Source of the DNA: Mytilus edulis
Taxonomy: Eukaryota > Mollusca > Bivalvia > Mytilida > Mytilidae
DNA length: 64,000 bases
Assembly: GCF_963676685.1 (NCBI RefSeq)
Contig: NC_092348.1
Location: 20,373,386 to 20,437,385 of the forward strand
Direction of reading: 5' to 3'
The notes beneath the pieces were generated by a model. The model was not told where the DNA came from, searched no databases, and worked only from the letters and a program-made list of their open reading frames with translations. The position numbers were made by a program, and so were the translations under genes. Numbering within the stretch: position 1 is the stretch's first letter; the number at the start of each line of letters is the position of its first letter. Below are positions 47,218 to 59,131 of this stretch, piece by piece.

Positions 47218-47503
47218 TTAACCCCGCCGCATTTTTGCGCCTGTCCCAAGTCAGGACGGCCTCTGGCCTTTGTTAGTCTTGTATTATTTTAATTTTAGTT
47301 TCTTGTGTACAATTTGGAAATTAATATGGCGTTCATTATCACTGAACTAGTATATTTGTTTAGGGGCCAGTTGAAGGACGCCTCCGGGTGCGGGAATTTC
47401 TCGCTACATTGAAGACCTGTTGGTGACCTTCTGCTGTTGTTTTTTTCTATGGTCGGGTTGTTGTCTCTTTGGCACATTCCCCATTTCCATTCTCAATTTT
47501 ATT
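47218..47503 (+). mobile_element. Interspersed repeat family M2, direct partner
   Basis: Begins accccgccgcatttttgcgc and ends cccatttccattctcaattt. Paired head to head with 46796-47100 across ~117 bp. Confidence 0.75.
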
Positions 47504-48087
47504 ATGTACATCATTTTAGTACGACGGTAACTTTTTATGTCTAGTGCTATATCTGATCATATCTACATGTTATTTTAATGTAGTGTGTCTGTAAATTTTA
47601 TGTTTTTTATTTTATCTCAGTGGAATATATAGTTGTATTTGATGGATCTGTCATGTCGTAGAGTTGTCACTTGTTACGATATTTTTCGACAGACAATTTA
47701 GCTTATCTGCAATCAATGCCATCTTCTTTCTTAATTTATTTTCGGCGAATACTTTTGTCAAGGTCTCAATTGCATATCATTCATGGTATTAGCAGATACA
47801 TTATTTGCATTTGTATAATACAATTATTGAAAAAACATATAAAAAAATCCGACGAACGCAGGATCGCAGAATAAATGTACAAAATGAGTGACACTTTCAA
47901 GACAGATCTGTTTTGAAGTATGGACAAACTGAAACAGATTACATCTAAGGACTGAATTCGCTCCAAGAACAAGTTACCCGAGATAAACCATAAAGTAAGG
48001 AATATGGTCAAAAAGAAATACAGACACACCAGGCTAACCCAAGGATTTGAAAAGTAAGTCTTACTAAGCAAATCCTTGGCTAAACGA

Positions 48088-48370
48088 ACTGTCCTAAGTC
48101 AGGAATCTGATGTACAGTAGTTGTCGTTTGTTTATGTAATTTATGCGTGTTTCTCGTTTCTCGTTTCTCGTTTTTTATATAGATTAGACCGTTGGTTTTC
48201 CCGTTTGAATGGTTTTACACTAGTAATTTTGGGGCCCTTTATAGCTTATTGTTTGATGTGAGCCAAGGCTCCGTGTTGAAGGCCGTACATTGAACTATAA
48301 TGGTTTACTTTTATAAATTGTTCTTTGGGTGGAGAGTTGTCTCATTGGCACTCACACCACATCTTCCTAT
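48088..48370 (+). mobile_element. Interspersed repeat family M1
   Basis: Contains gtcctaagtcaggaatctga, a short (gtttctc)n run, ttggggccctttatagc and the tail cattggcactcacaccacat. Confidence 0.75.
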
Positions 48371-48622
48371 ATATATATCTATTAAAAGTGAACAAATTAC
48401 AGACAGTGAAAAAAAATGGCACGTCAGGAAAGCACAATACTCTTACACCATGAAAGGCCTCGAAACAAACACCAAGCGACTCTGAAATTAAGTATATAAA
48501 ATCTTGGAAAACAAATGAGATTCACGGGAGTATCATCTTTTTAAACAAACAGAAGATACGATCAATACGTTTCGAGAATTTTAGTTTGATTCTTTTCACA
48601 TATAACGATACAAACTGAAGCC

Positions 48623-49808
48623 CAGGCGCGTAGCTCCCTATACGCTAACACGCAGTTGCGTGCACATCGATTAGGCATGCAAAAAAAAAAAAAAAATAGG
48701 CAAACTAAAAATTTATAAATTGAATGTTAAAGGAAACACCTATGTTGTCACTTTTTTTAATTAATGAAATAAATTAATATCAAATAGCGGCATTTGGTTT
48801 CAAAATAAAAGTTTTATTGGAGATTATGACAAAATCGGGCAGTAACTTGTATCTTTACACGATTTTAATTTGTAATACTCAGTCTAAGACATGTAGTTTG
48901 GAGCACATTTTACAGTGTACGCTTCATCAGTTGAGATTATGACAAAATCGGGCAGTAACTTGTATCTTTACACGATTTTAATTTGTAATACTCAGTCTAA
49001 GACATGTAGTTTGGAGCACATTTTACAGTGTACGCTTCATCAGTTTGAAATGAGGCGATGTGGTCGACAGATTACCGGAGCCAATCACCCTGCAAACACG
49101 CCTATAAACAGTATTGGAAAATCCCATTAATTATTGCGTTCATATAGACCCTATGTTAAAACTTGAGAGTGGAGTCGAGTCTAGTATTATCAGAAAATCG
49201 CTTCTTTCCGCTGTATCTGTTTCATCGTGTTGCAGGAAATATAACAAACGAACAAATCTCAACATTGTCTGAGACATACGAAACTGACCTGACATGTAAT
49301 TTTGACGAATTCAATTGGGAGGTCGCTCGATGCCGAACACGTACGCTGGTTTATGACATCTCGCGAGTGCTGCCATGGAGATCTGTCAGTATACTACGTA
49401 TGTTGAAAACAAATGTATGATCAACAATGAACAATGACAGTAACTAGCATATTACTGCATATTCATCGGGATTTCAGTGTGAATATTTACAAAGTAATAG
49501 AGAAGTTTGTTTCAGTCTAGACCCGAAGAGCAGATTTCTGGACAATTTTGAGTAAATTCTGTATCACAAATATGTGTTGTTTATGTATTACTCAATTCAG
49601 AAGATTTATTAATAGTTTTACATTCATATTTTTTTTATAAGTCCTATCTATATATATATATACATGTAGATCCTCTTTTTACCGTCCTTTGAGCGAAAAT
49701 CGAGAAAAAAAACCCCATTATTCTGCATAAAAGGATCCCAAAAAATGTTCGCCTCGCTTCGCCAGGCAGTAGTTGCTTGCACATCCTTCCATTTTAGCTA
49801 CGCCCCTG
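48623..49808. mobile_element. hAT-like element with CAGGSGCGTAGCT ends
   Basis: Left CAGGCGCGTAGCT and inverted right CAGGGGCGTAGCT. hAT ends often start CAG followed by a GC-rich motif. A clean 8-bp target duplication was not found. It contains a 113-bp tandem duplication at 48820-49045 and a frame at 49163-49420 with ITNEQISTLSETYETDL and FDEFNWEVARCRTR, which resembles the linker before the C-terminal dimerisation region of hAT/ZMYM-like transposases (weak, from memory). Confidence 0.55.
48820..49045. repeat. 113-bp perfect tandem duplication
   Basis: gagattatgacaaaatcggg starts at 48820 and again at 48933, and the two units appear identical to cgcttcatcagtt. Confidence 0.95.
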
Positions 49809-51829
49809 GAACTTCAAGCTCTTGAAAGCTTTCAAGTAATCGAATATATAAATAACACATACAGAACATTTAAACACAGAACATGCAAGAGATGCAGATA
49901 AGCCTGATATATAAGCAGCAATTAATAGTTCAGATGCATAGAAACAGCACAGGCGCATTGAAATACATGCAAAGCACTACACTATAATACACATCTAACC
50001 ATGCCAAATTGAAGCATAACTAAAACTGAAGCTGGTCAGTGATAACAAACGGAAGGCTGAAATTTTTTTCATCAACAATTTTATCCGTATGCACAATTGA
50101 CAAATCACTGATATCAATACCTTAAACAACAAAATACATCAATGAATCCATACATGAACGTCTATAATAACTATACTAATGCATGGTTTTGAAATACTAC
50201 TCCAAGATTTGAGTTCATTGAAAGCCTTGAGACTACGGTATACCAAACAGAATACTAAAAGACTGTGCAACAGATATAGTATGGAGTTAAACCTTTCATT
50301 ATACTTAAACTTTATTGGATATTATCCTGGAGGTAAGGAATATATCTATAATGTACTTTATATAATACAGGTTTAGCTCCGCCTATTTAGTATCCAGATG
50401 CATGTCAATCTTACTTACAAAACATGAGAAAACATTTATAAAAACAAATCAAGCAAGCCAATCGAAGTCTTACTCTACAATTAAGCATAGTTAAAACGGC
50501 TCTAAAATCAAACGGCACACCACACATAGTATATAATATGATTGATATTACACATATTATACTGACTTAAGAACAGTGTCGGACTGCTTGGGTATTTTTT
50601 GTGTGTACACATTTGCTGATGTTTTAAAATCATGTTGTTTGTCTTATTTAGATATTTTTTAAACCCTGCTTTGTTTTAAACTTTGTTGTACTTTAATTAA
50701 TTTGATTAAGTCAACTTGAATTGGTGTATTAAAGAATTCATGAACAAATTGCAGAACCTCCATAATTCGAATTCATGAATCATTTATGACCTTCTAAAAT
50801 CGAATTATCGAGGTCCTGAAATATTTCAAGAAATCCTTTTGCATTTTTAAAAAATACTCTGGTTCGAACAGAACAGAAAGTTCGCTGCATACAAGATCTT
50901 TTCAAGAAAACATTTCTCTTTATAGATGATGTCTTTTCCTGTACAATTTTAAAAAACTTTTTTACCATATCGATGATGTTTCCCTTTCAAATTTAAGCAA
51001 GGAATAGAACAGACTACATTATACACTGGGTTCTATAGAAATTGGCTATATAAGGTTGGTTTGAGCACTTAACTTCTTTATCTGAATTTTTATGACATCT
51101 TTACATGCACTAAATCCATTGGATGTTGGTTGTGTACGTACTGGTTGATTATTTAGTCTTAGGTGCATGATTTTCTTTATTAATTGTTGTTGGCCTTGAA
51201 CTAACTGTCAATGATTGTAGGTACTGTGACAGGGATAATTTAGTGTCAAGAATATTTTCACAAAGTCAGAAATTTGTTTCAAGATAATTCTTTTTGTAAA
51301 TAATAGATAAAGGCACAGCTTTACATAGTTCTTATGTTTTTTTACGTAAAGATTAATTAATCCTTTAGTCATTTCAATCACGGCGCTATTTAGTCTAAAG
51401 CTCAAACGACAGATATTTGTTATATTCTTTTGATACTCTTATCGTATTATTTCATTGTCATTCAGTAATCTCGTTTCTATTATGAAATTGTAACCGTGTA
51501 AAATCTTGATTTAAATATGTTTTTTGAAGTTCTAACTTCAGTGAGAGTCCGACATTCGTACTGACAACATCTGCTCAATCTGTTCATTTCATCAATGTGT
51601 ATCAATATTTATCAATTTATACAATGTGTAAAAGTACATCAATTTGTAACATTTTGTAAAACTACATGTATTCCATCCTGAATCGTTAAATTGTTAACTA
51701 CTGCATAGGACTTGTATTTAATTCTACAAGTGGAGTTAAAGCGAGTATTCTAATTCAAGTGACTAGATCCTAGTCATTATCTAATGTTGGCATCGCCAAC
51801 ATCTGCAACCGGTTGTGGATTGCAGCTCC
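49809..51829. other. No gene seen
   Basis: AT-rich sequence with only short frames; nothing recognised on either strand. Confidence 0.5.
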
Positions 51830-52232
51830 AGTTATCAACTTCAAATCAGTAGCCGGTTAATTACAGTACTCTCAGATCTGTCTTGTCCACGACCACTCTG
51901 TGTTTTTGTTTATTTGTATCCATCTGATAAGTTAAGCCCTTTTCAACTGATTTTTATAGGTTGTTTTTATGTTGTCCTGTTATACCGCAGTCCCGGGTTA
52001 GGTGAGTGTTGGGCGCACGCTTATATGGTGAACCCCGCCTCATTCTGTATATGTACCTGTCCCTAGTCAGAAGCCTGGAAATCAGTGATTGCTACATATT
52101 TAAATTTGTTTTTCGTTCATCATTTTGTACAAAAATGAATCTGTTACTTTTCTCTGTGACATACAGTTGTTAATTTCTGTGTCTATTGTGAAAAGTTGTC
52201 TCATTGGCAATCATACCACATCTTTTTTTTTA
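51830..52232 (+). mobile_element. Interspersed repeat family M1, longest copy
   Basis: Extends the family 5' side with a block around gataagttaagccctttt and the motif cagtcccgggttagg, then the usual cccgcctcattctgta block and the tail cattggcaatcataccacat. From memory this longer form is common in mussel genomes. Confidence 0.65.
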
Positions 52233-52584
52233 CATAATTAAGACGGAAACATATTATAATTTTCTTATCGAGAGTTTACAGCAATATCCCTTGAACACCC
52301 AAATATATGTACATTATTATAGAAGATACTTTCATTGACATAGTATTGTATTGCTGGCAATATATAACGCTGCATGCTAAAACAATGGATCTTATTGGTA
52401 TTTACTATTTAGTTTATAGGTTGCAGTTTTCCCTTAATTTTCCTGGAATAAAATAGGCGCCACCATGATTTGTTTTTGTTGTTAATTGAATGATACTCGG
52501 TAAATATCTTTAAACCAAAAATGATAGTGTTGCAACATGTACAGAAGGGTTGCGTTTTTTACAAATGACACCTTGTTATTGGCA

Positions 52585-52765
52585 ACACGACGGTTGTCAG
52601 CCCCGGTTTTTGGTGGGGTTCGTGTTGCTTAGTCTTTAGTTTTCTATGTTGTGTCATGTGTACTATTATTTGTCTGTTTGTCTTTTCATTTTTAGCCATG
52701 GTATTGTCAGTTTATTTTCGATCTTTGAGTTTGACTGTCCCTCTGGTATCTTTTTCACTAAATGA
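52585..52765 (+). repeat. Mussel-type interspersed repeat, family M3
   Basis: Copy of the family also present inverted at 2640-2800; it ends with the motif tgactgtccctctggtatct. Confidence 0.6.
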
Positions 52766-53679
52766 ACAGCAATTGCTACCAATCCACAGTACCTGAGATC
52801 ACAACCGTTCATATAGTCATATGTTTGTGGTGTTAAGAATTTATTTTAAAGTAGTGTTTTGTGAACAATTGTTTTTATATTTTTGCATTTTATTTTTACA
52901 AAAGTTTATTCTCACATCAATTGCTTTTGATTCGATCCTCCCATGGTATCTTTTCTCGATTCTTATTCCTTGTTAGCAGTTTATCTTGACCGAGGTAGAG
53001 CCTGATGACATTCATTTTCTAATAATGTGTTAAATATAATGACGATAACCAACTTTAATAAAGCAAACCTTACCAAATCTTCAAGTGTTTCAGTGTAAAC
53101 CCATAAGAAAAAACAATAGGTTAAATGATCGATTTATGAATACCATCATGTTTTGAAAAGTAATTTAATTTATTCTCAAAAATTCACGGCAAATGATCAG
53201 TTGCAATTACGATGAAATTTAATTGGTATTCATCGTCTTCGTTGTCAAGTTTCAAATAGGTATACATATTGTTTTTCTTTCTGCCGGAATCACGATGAGA
53301 AATATTGTTTGTATCTAAACATTTCAGCAAACAACATATCCTGTACAGTAAGCCTTTGGTCAAGTTGGTGATTGCAGCATGCATTTAATAAAAAAGAAAC
53401 TTTCTGTATTCATCTTTTTTACACTGCCGGACTTATTTATAATCTTCTAATTCAATTTGAATTAAACATGCAGTCGTACTTTTGTTTTGTTATATGAATT
53501 ACTCTAAATTGTAATCTACAGCTGTGGCCTCTTGGTGCTGCGATCGCCTACAATGAGGGAGGTCGTAGTTTCCAAACTCGGCCAGATCAAATCAAATAGA
53601 CTTGAACATTTTTACATGTTGCCTATCCGCAAGTCATGTGGTATTTCTTCTTCAAATTTTGTTTAAAAACTTGAGAATG

Positions 53680-53895
53680 GAAATGGGGAATGTGTCAAAG
53701 AGACAACAAACCTACCAAAGAGTAAAAAACAGTAGAAGGCCCGGTGACCAATTTGTCTTCAACAAAGCGAGAAAATCTAGCACCAGGAGGCGGACTTCAG
53801 TTGTCTCCTTAACAAAAATGTATGCAGTGTGGTCTGTTCTTTGGTCGGGTTGTGTCTGTTTGACACGTGATTCCCCATTTCCATTTTCCATTTTA
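53680..53895. mobile_element. M2-related fold-back fragment
   Basis: The left half carries the inverted M2 tail (gaatggaaatggggaatgtg) and the right half the direct tail (gattccccatttccattttc), so the ~215-bp segment folds back on itself. Confidence 0.55.
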
Positions 53896-54159
53896 TTTTA
53901 GTTATGCATCAGATTTTTTTTATGACAACTGAAGTATATTGATCTGCATCTGCATCCGCCCTAACCATATACTTTACAGACATTATTTTCTCTGATTATA
54001 TCACAGCTGGGAACAGTATATCTATCAATAGCAATGTCTTTCAAATCTTTTTTTCGTATTTCCTGTAGTCTATTTGTATTACATTATTAACGATTTTAAC
54101 GTTGACATATACTTTCTTTGTTTTCCACCAGTATGCAGTTTACTACCCATATCCGTATA

Positions 54160-55185
54160 GAGTGGGGTGCTCAAACAACATATTAAACTGTGAAGAAAAT
54201 TTATGTATATATATTAGCTTAAATTTTTCCAAACCCCAACCATTCTACATAAGTCTTATAAAATATAATTTTCATTATAGTTCCCGATGTATTTATAGCA
54301 CTCTTAACTAATAATTATAAGTAATTTTAATTTGAGACCATTTCAATTCTTATTTGTAATATATGCAGTTGTCTCTAACATTTTCTTACAACCCAGCACA
54401 TATGAATTATTATATATCTTTTAAAACTTTATGATGACAATCCTAGGAATTAATTATGATATTTATCATTTAGTGATTATTATAACCAAATTCAGTCATC
54501 TGTATATAATTATTTGTTTCCTTATGTTTTAAGGTGTACATAGTTGCTAAAACTATACCCTTTGGGTAGTGCTCCACAATAAATGGAGGAACATACAAGA
54601 AACTGAACTGAACTGCTCATCTTCGCCGGGGACACAATTTCGCCGTTTAAGGATTTTGAGGTGTAAAAACTTCAAAGGATGGCTGAAATGGAAGAAATGT
54701 ACCCGTAAATTATATTTTTATAACAAATATAATATTTTTTTAAGCTGAGACAAAATTGCGGCTCCTACCGAAAATGACCGAAAAACGGACAACGATTTTC
54801 GGACAATTTCCTGAATATTTCGAAGTAAATATTTGACTGAATGCCCTAATTTTGAATTTATTTATACCTTTGAAATGTCTGCTATTCATCTATAATGCAA
54901 TTGATTTGATAAAAATTGTTAAAAGCTGTGGTTATTTGGTTGAAAATAGATGTGTAAAAACGGCGAATATGTGTCCCCCATTGACTAAACATCCGGAAAT
55001 TTCAAACACCCTTTAATCTAACTTTTCAGATGATTTTCTTAAAACAAACCGGTTTTCAAGCTTAAGTATATTTTGCATTTGAAGTTATCTTCATATAGAA
55101 ATATCAGTATACTTCAAAAACATTTAGACCTGAACATAAACTGTAGAAAACATGGAAAGATGTGGCGAAAATGAGCACCCCACTC
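54160..55185. mobile_element. TA-flanked TIR element with GAGTGGGGTGCTCA ends
   Basis: GAGTGGGGTGCTCA at the left and its inverse at the right, with TA on both outer sides (54158-54159 and 55186-55187), as in Tc1/mariner-type targets. It contains a GAACT-repeat-tailed fragment near 54530-54616 and a second TIR element (54628-54978). Small frames inside have no recognised domain. Confidence 0.55.
54628..54978. mobile_element. 351-bp MITE with GGGGACACA-TTCGCCGTTT ends, nested
   Basis: GGGGACACAATTTCGCCGTT at the left against GGGGACACATATTCGCCGTT inverted at the right. Target duplication not resolved. Confidence 0.6.
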
Positions 55186-55489
55186 TACTGGAAAATAGGA
55201 TTTTTGTTCAGTATACTGATAACGAATGGTCGATAGTAATTGACCTCGGCATATTTCTACAATTATTACAAATAGACAGGAAATACGAAAACAGATTAAT
55301 TTTTTTTAAAAACATTGATATTCAAAACTTTAATCTCACGCTAACTGAGGAGTCCCTGTGAAGAGCATATACATGATTGTATGACCTTCTCATGCATAAT
55401 GTGATGTTTCAATCTTCGTCCCAAAAATTCAGGCATAGGATTCGGGGAATTTTTTATGTTCCCAATAAACTTTGGCTTGGCATTTTTGT

Positions 55490-56308
55490 ACAGAGAAAAT
55501 TTCTAAAAAACTTGAAAAAATACAAGAGAGAGCATTAAGATTTGTATAATACGATTACTTATCATCCTCTGAAACTCTTCTTGAGAACGCAAAGGTCCCA
55601 ACCCTACAAGTAAGACGCATCAGGACAATACCACTTGAGACTTGTAAAATTTAAAATAATTTGGCTCCTGTATGTTTACAAAATTTACTCCAAATTAAAC
55701 ACACTAAATATTCTTTTAGATACAGTAGTATTTTGGAAATACCACAGGTAAGAACTACCTCCTATGGAAAAAAATCTTTTAGTTTTGCTGCTAGCTGCTT
55801 CTTTATGGAATAGCATACCAGACCATTTCAGGACTGTTAACAGCTTCTCACATTTTAAAAGTCTCAGGCTTGTCCTGGAGTTGAACAGAATGTTTTTTCT
55901 CTGCCTGTAGATAATTTTGTGTTACAATATTTATGCTTTTTATGCTGCATTAACAGCTTGCATTGCAACTGAATTTTTTTTTTAAATTTGAAAGATTTGA
56001 TATTTTTTACTTTATAAATCATAAATTATCTAATAAATAATTTTTAAACTGCAAATTAAAAAAAAATTTGTGCTTCATATATATGTTTTGGTATTTCGCA
56101 AGATACATATATATGCTATTGATTAGAGTTCATTTTTGGTGCTGCTTTTTATTATTTATTTTCAGTTGCATGCTGCCGTGATGCCTTGATTTATTTGTTA
56201 TTGCATATGTTTTAATATTCGGTGAAAAGCTCATTAGAGCTTATGTTTTTACTGTTTGTCAATATGCCGAATCCAAATAAAGTTTTACTTACTTATTTAC
56301 TTGCTTGT
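55490..56308 (+). pseudogene. LINE reverse-transcriptase C-terminal relic and 3' end
   Basis: Plus strand, with stops: KLEKIQERALRFV, SSSETLLENAKVPTLQVRRI, NNLAPVCLQNLLQIKHTKYS, FRYSSILEIPQVRTTSYGKK. After a 3' UTR it ends aataaagttttacttactta with a TTAC/TTGC repeat tail, a usual LINE 3' terminus. It lies just left of the probable first exon at 56547. Confidence 0.75.
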
Positions 56309-56546
56309 TGGAAAAAATATGCTGGGGGAATTGGCTGGATCGTTGTAGTAAGTTGCGTGTCTAATTGTAGTTTTCGGTACCGTGATTTATTTCAATTTGG
56401 CGCCAAACTTTGTCAACGAAAATGTTGACGTACACTGGTATCCTGCCAAGAGGTCATGCTTCTTTCTCAGCACGATAACAACCATTACCAGTCAAGGTTG
56501 TTTTTGAAGAAAAATTACGATTTTTGGAATTTGTCCTTGGGGTATT

Positions 56547-56645
56547 ATGGAGTCGCCTTCGGAAGAATCATCCGAACTGCCCACACAACAAGATAACACA
56601 CAAGATTCGAACGGTGATGTCAGAAATAAAAAGACAAAAGTTAAG
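56547..56645 (+). CDS. Probable first coding exon of an unidentified gene
   Basis: ATG at 56547 opens 33 codons, MESPSEESSELPTQQDN then TQDSNGDVRNKKTKVK, ending exactly at AAG/gtaaac (phase 0). The composition (Ser/Glu/Gln-rich, then basic) and the locally higher GC content resemble a real N-terminus. No transposon feature overlaps it. Two phase-compatible candidate exons lie downstream at 61446 and 63433. Function not recognised. Confidence 0.45.
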
Positions 56646-56682
56646 GTAAACTAGTATAGAAATGAAATGTGATATTTGACTT

Positions 56683-56730
56683 GGTATTCTATTCTATTCT
56701 ATTCTAGAATAGAATAGAATAGAATACCAT
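56683..56730. repeat. (ATTCT)n/(AGAAT)n perfect hairpin
   Basis: Four to five ATTCT units are followed directly by their complement, giving a ~40-bp palindrome; next to it a ~57-bp unit with gacttggtagacatggtaga is duplicated. It lies in the first intron of the 56547 gene model. Confidence 0.85.
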
Positions 56731-57127
56731 GGTAGACATGGTAGATGGGAATTTATAAACATTATATATTATTTGACTTGGTAGACATGGTAGATGGGAA
56801 TTTATAAACATTATATATATATAGCTTAGGAAAGAATTTAAACATCATCTTAGTCTTAGACAAACAATGCTGCTAGTTCTTCAGATATGCAGCTTGATCT
56901 CATATTAAGGAAACAGGAATATACTGTTCCCAGTCTCAGGCCCAGTATGGAACGACCATAACTTATGATATTTATTTATAAAATCATAAATTTGAAAGTT
57001 TGATGAAATGTTAAGCAACTTATGAAAGGTTTTCACTGCAATAAAGGTTGTAGTAATTGGTAATTTTGTTTCAAATCAAGCCAATATTTGACAGAATTTC
57101 CACAGATGTTTATAGATCTTTATATAA

Positions 57128-58233
57128 GGCCAATTAAAATTAATTGCTAGATTTTCATCCCCGCCCGCCCCTCTGAAATCGTCCCGCCCCGATTTTTTTT
57201 ATTTAACAAAAAAACGATTTCCGGATTTTGTTCATGTCCGTTACCGGGAACCATCGATAATTTCGTTTCATTCAAAACTTCCTGTTTCAAATTTCGTTTT
57301 TGTATTTCTTCGAGTAATCTAACAAAAATGATTAAGTCGACATATTCTGCTGCTCTATAATGACAACATCATCTACCGAGAATAGAGATTGATAACGAGA
57401 AGGGCGTGAAATATTCAATTTACGAGTAAAACGCCTTGTCCTTGAACGCAATTTGCAGTAGTCACAAGTGAATCGAAAACTGTGTTTTTTCTTTATTTAT
57501 ACAATGACTTTGTGTCAGGAAATTTGGACTGTGAATGATATCCAAAACGCAAGAATCGTAGAACAAATTGGTACAAAAAACATGACTGGATTAAAGAAAT
57601 TGACACAAGCACGAACTTGTTTGATTTATGACCGTATATTGAGAAAAAAAAGTCGACAAACACACATTTTAATTATAACAGGCCCTTATATTTACCCATG
57701 GCTGTTGTTTTTGTTGACAAACAGCAAACACCCTTTGTAACTATCCCTATACCCTCAATTTAGTCATTAAACTGCTTTTCGGTTATGTTCAATACTGAGT
57801 TTACATTTTATTCTGTACTCATAATACTTGTGTTGCATACAATTGTACCAATACTTTTTATTGATTTTATGGGGACTAAAAACCATTGCTTAGAAAGCAA
57901 AATAAATTTGGTGTAGGTATAGTCCAACTGAAGGGGGCATTTTTCTTCTTTTTGATGAATACTATAAATAGGTTTCTAAAGCGGCAATTACATGTATAAC
58001 AGTGGTTGCCAATCAGGGATTTTTATTTAAGAGTTTAAAAAATAGTGTAGGATTCCTTTTACGGCATGTATATAAATTATACAAGCTTGTTTTCCACTAG
58101 CATATACCCTGCGGTATGGAGAACTCGTGACGAGGGTTTCATATGAAATAAAATTTTAAAAATAAAATCCTCCCACCCGCCCCATTTTTTTCAAAAATTT
58201 GGATGAAAATCTACTAATTAATTTTAGTTGGCC
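57128..58233. mobile_element. PIF/Harbinger-like non-autonomous element, TAA target duplication
   Basis: Same terminal inverted repeats as the 31088-32321 copy, flanked by TAA on both sides (57125-57127 and 58234-58236). The interior is homologous to the other copy in the same order, including a shared stretch around ggactgtgaat (57525). A 90-codon open frame at 57468-57740 has no recognised domain. Confidence 0.8.
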
Positions 58234-58305
58234 TAAAAGACATTTTTGTGTTAACATTTTAAACATCATGAACATGTTAAACAATAATTACTCATATGTT
58301 TGTTC

Positions 58306-59123
58306 CGGCGTTTTGCATTTGCGCCGATCTGCATTTCATTTGCGCCGATTTTTTCTTTCATTTGCGCCGATTTTTTTTTTCATTTGCGCCGAATTTTTTT
58401 ACAGGTAAATAACAGGTAAATTACAGGTGAAATGATATAAGAAGATGTGGTAAGAGTGCCAATGAGACAACTCTCCATCCCAGTAATGTTATTTTCATTT
58501 ATCATTAAAGACCTCTTCCGTTAGCCAGTTGTACATATGTTATGAATTGTCAATCATAACATGTATAAAACTGTTGTCTCCTGCTTAAAATCAAGAAGTA
58601 AAAACCTAAGATAAAAGCACTTTGTTTATACTTAAATGACGAATTAAAAATATATGTGCAGCATTCAAATCCATAAAATCGGAATACATTCAAATCATAA
58701 ATCTGTTCTTGCCGAGTATGTTTAGGCAACACATCTAATATATTCCTTTCTTATGATTTCGCATCTTCTATATTTGGCGAATTAGTTGACCGTTATGGAA
58801 TGTGTACTTGCACGTTGTCTAAGAATGTATGACATTTGTCATCAGAAGGAGCGGAGCGTCAGACAATGTCAAACGTGAAGCAGTCATCGATTTCATTTAG
58901 GGAAAGGAATGGTAACCTGAAACATTGGGCCCATTTACCAATTGCAATATCACTTGATTTGTCTTTATACTCTGTGCTCAGGCAATATAAAAGTATAAAC
59001 TTACCTGTAACTTACCTGTAAATCCAATTAGGAAAAAATATAAAATCGGCGCAAATGAAAAAATGAAATCGGCGCAAATGAAAGAATGAAAATTTTCAAA
59101 ATCGGCGCAAATGTCATACGCCC
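58306..59123. mobile_element. hAT-like MITE, 8-bp target duplication, TIRs made of tandem repeats
   Basis: GTTTGTTC lies on both sides (58298-58305 and 59124-59131). Ends CGGCGTTTTGCATTTGCGCC and, inverted, GGGCGTATGACATTTGCGCC. Each TIR continues as three to four tandem catttgcgccgat units separated by T-rich spacers, then acaggtaa-type repeats. An M1 tail is nested at 58436-58485. Confidence 0.82.
58436..58485 (-). mobile_element. Interspersed repeat family M1, tail fragment
   Basis: gaagatgtggtaagagtgcc and gagacaactctcc only; nested inside the 58306-59123 element. Confidence 0.6.
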
Positions 59124-59131
59124 GTTTGTTC

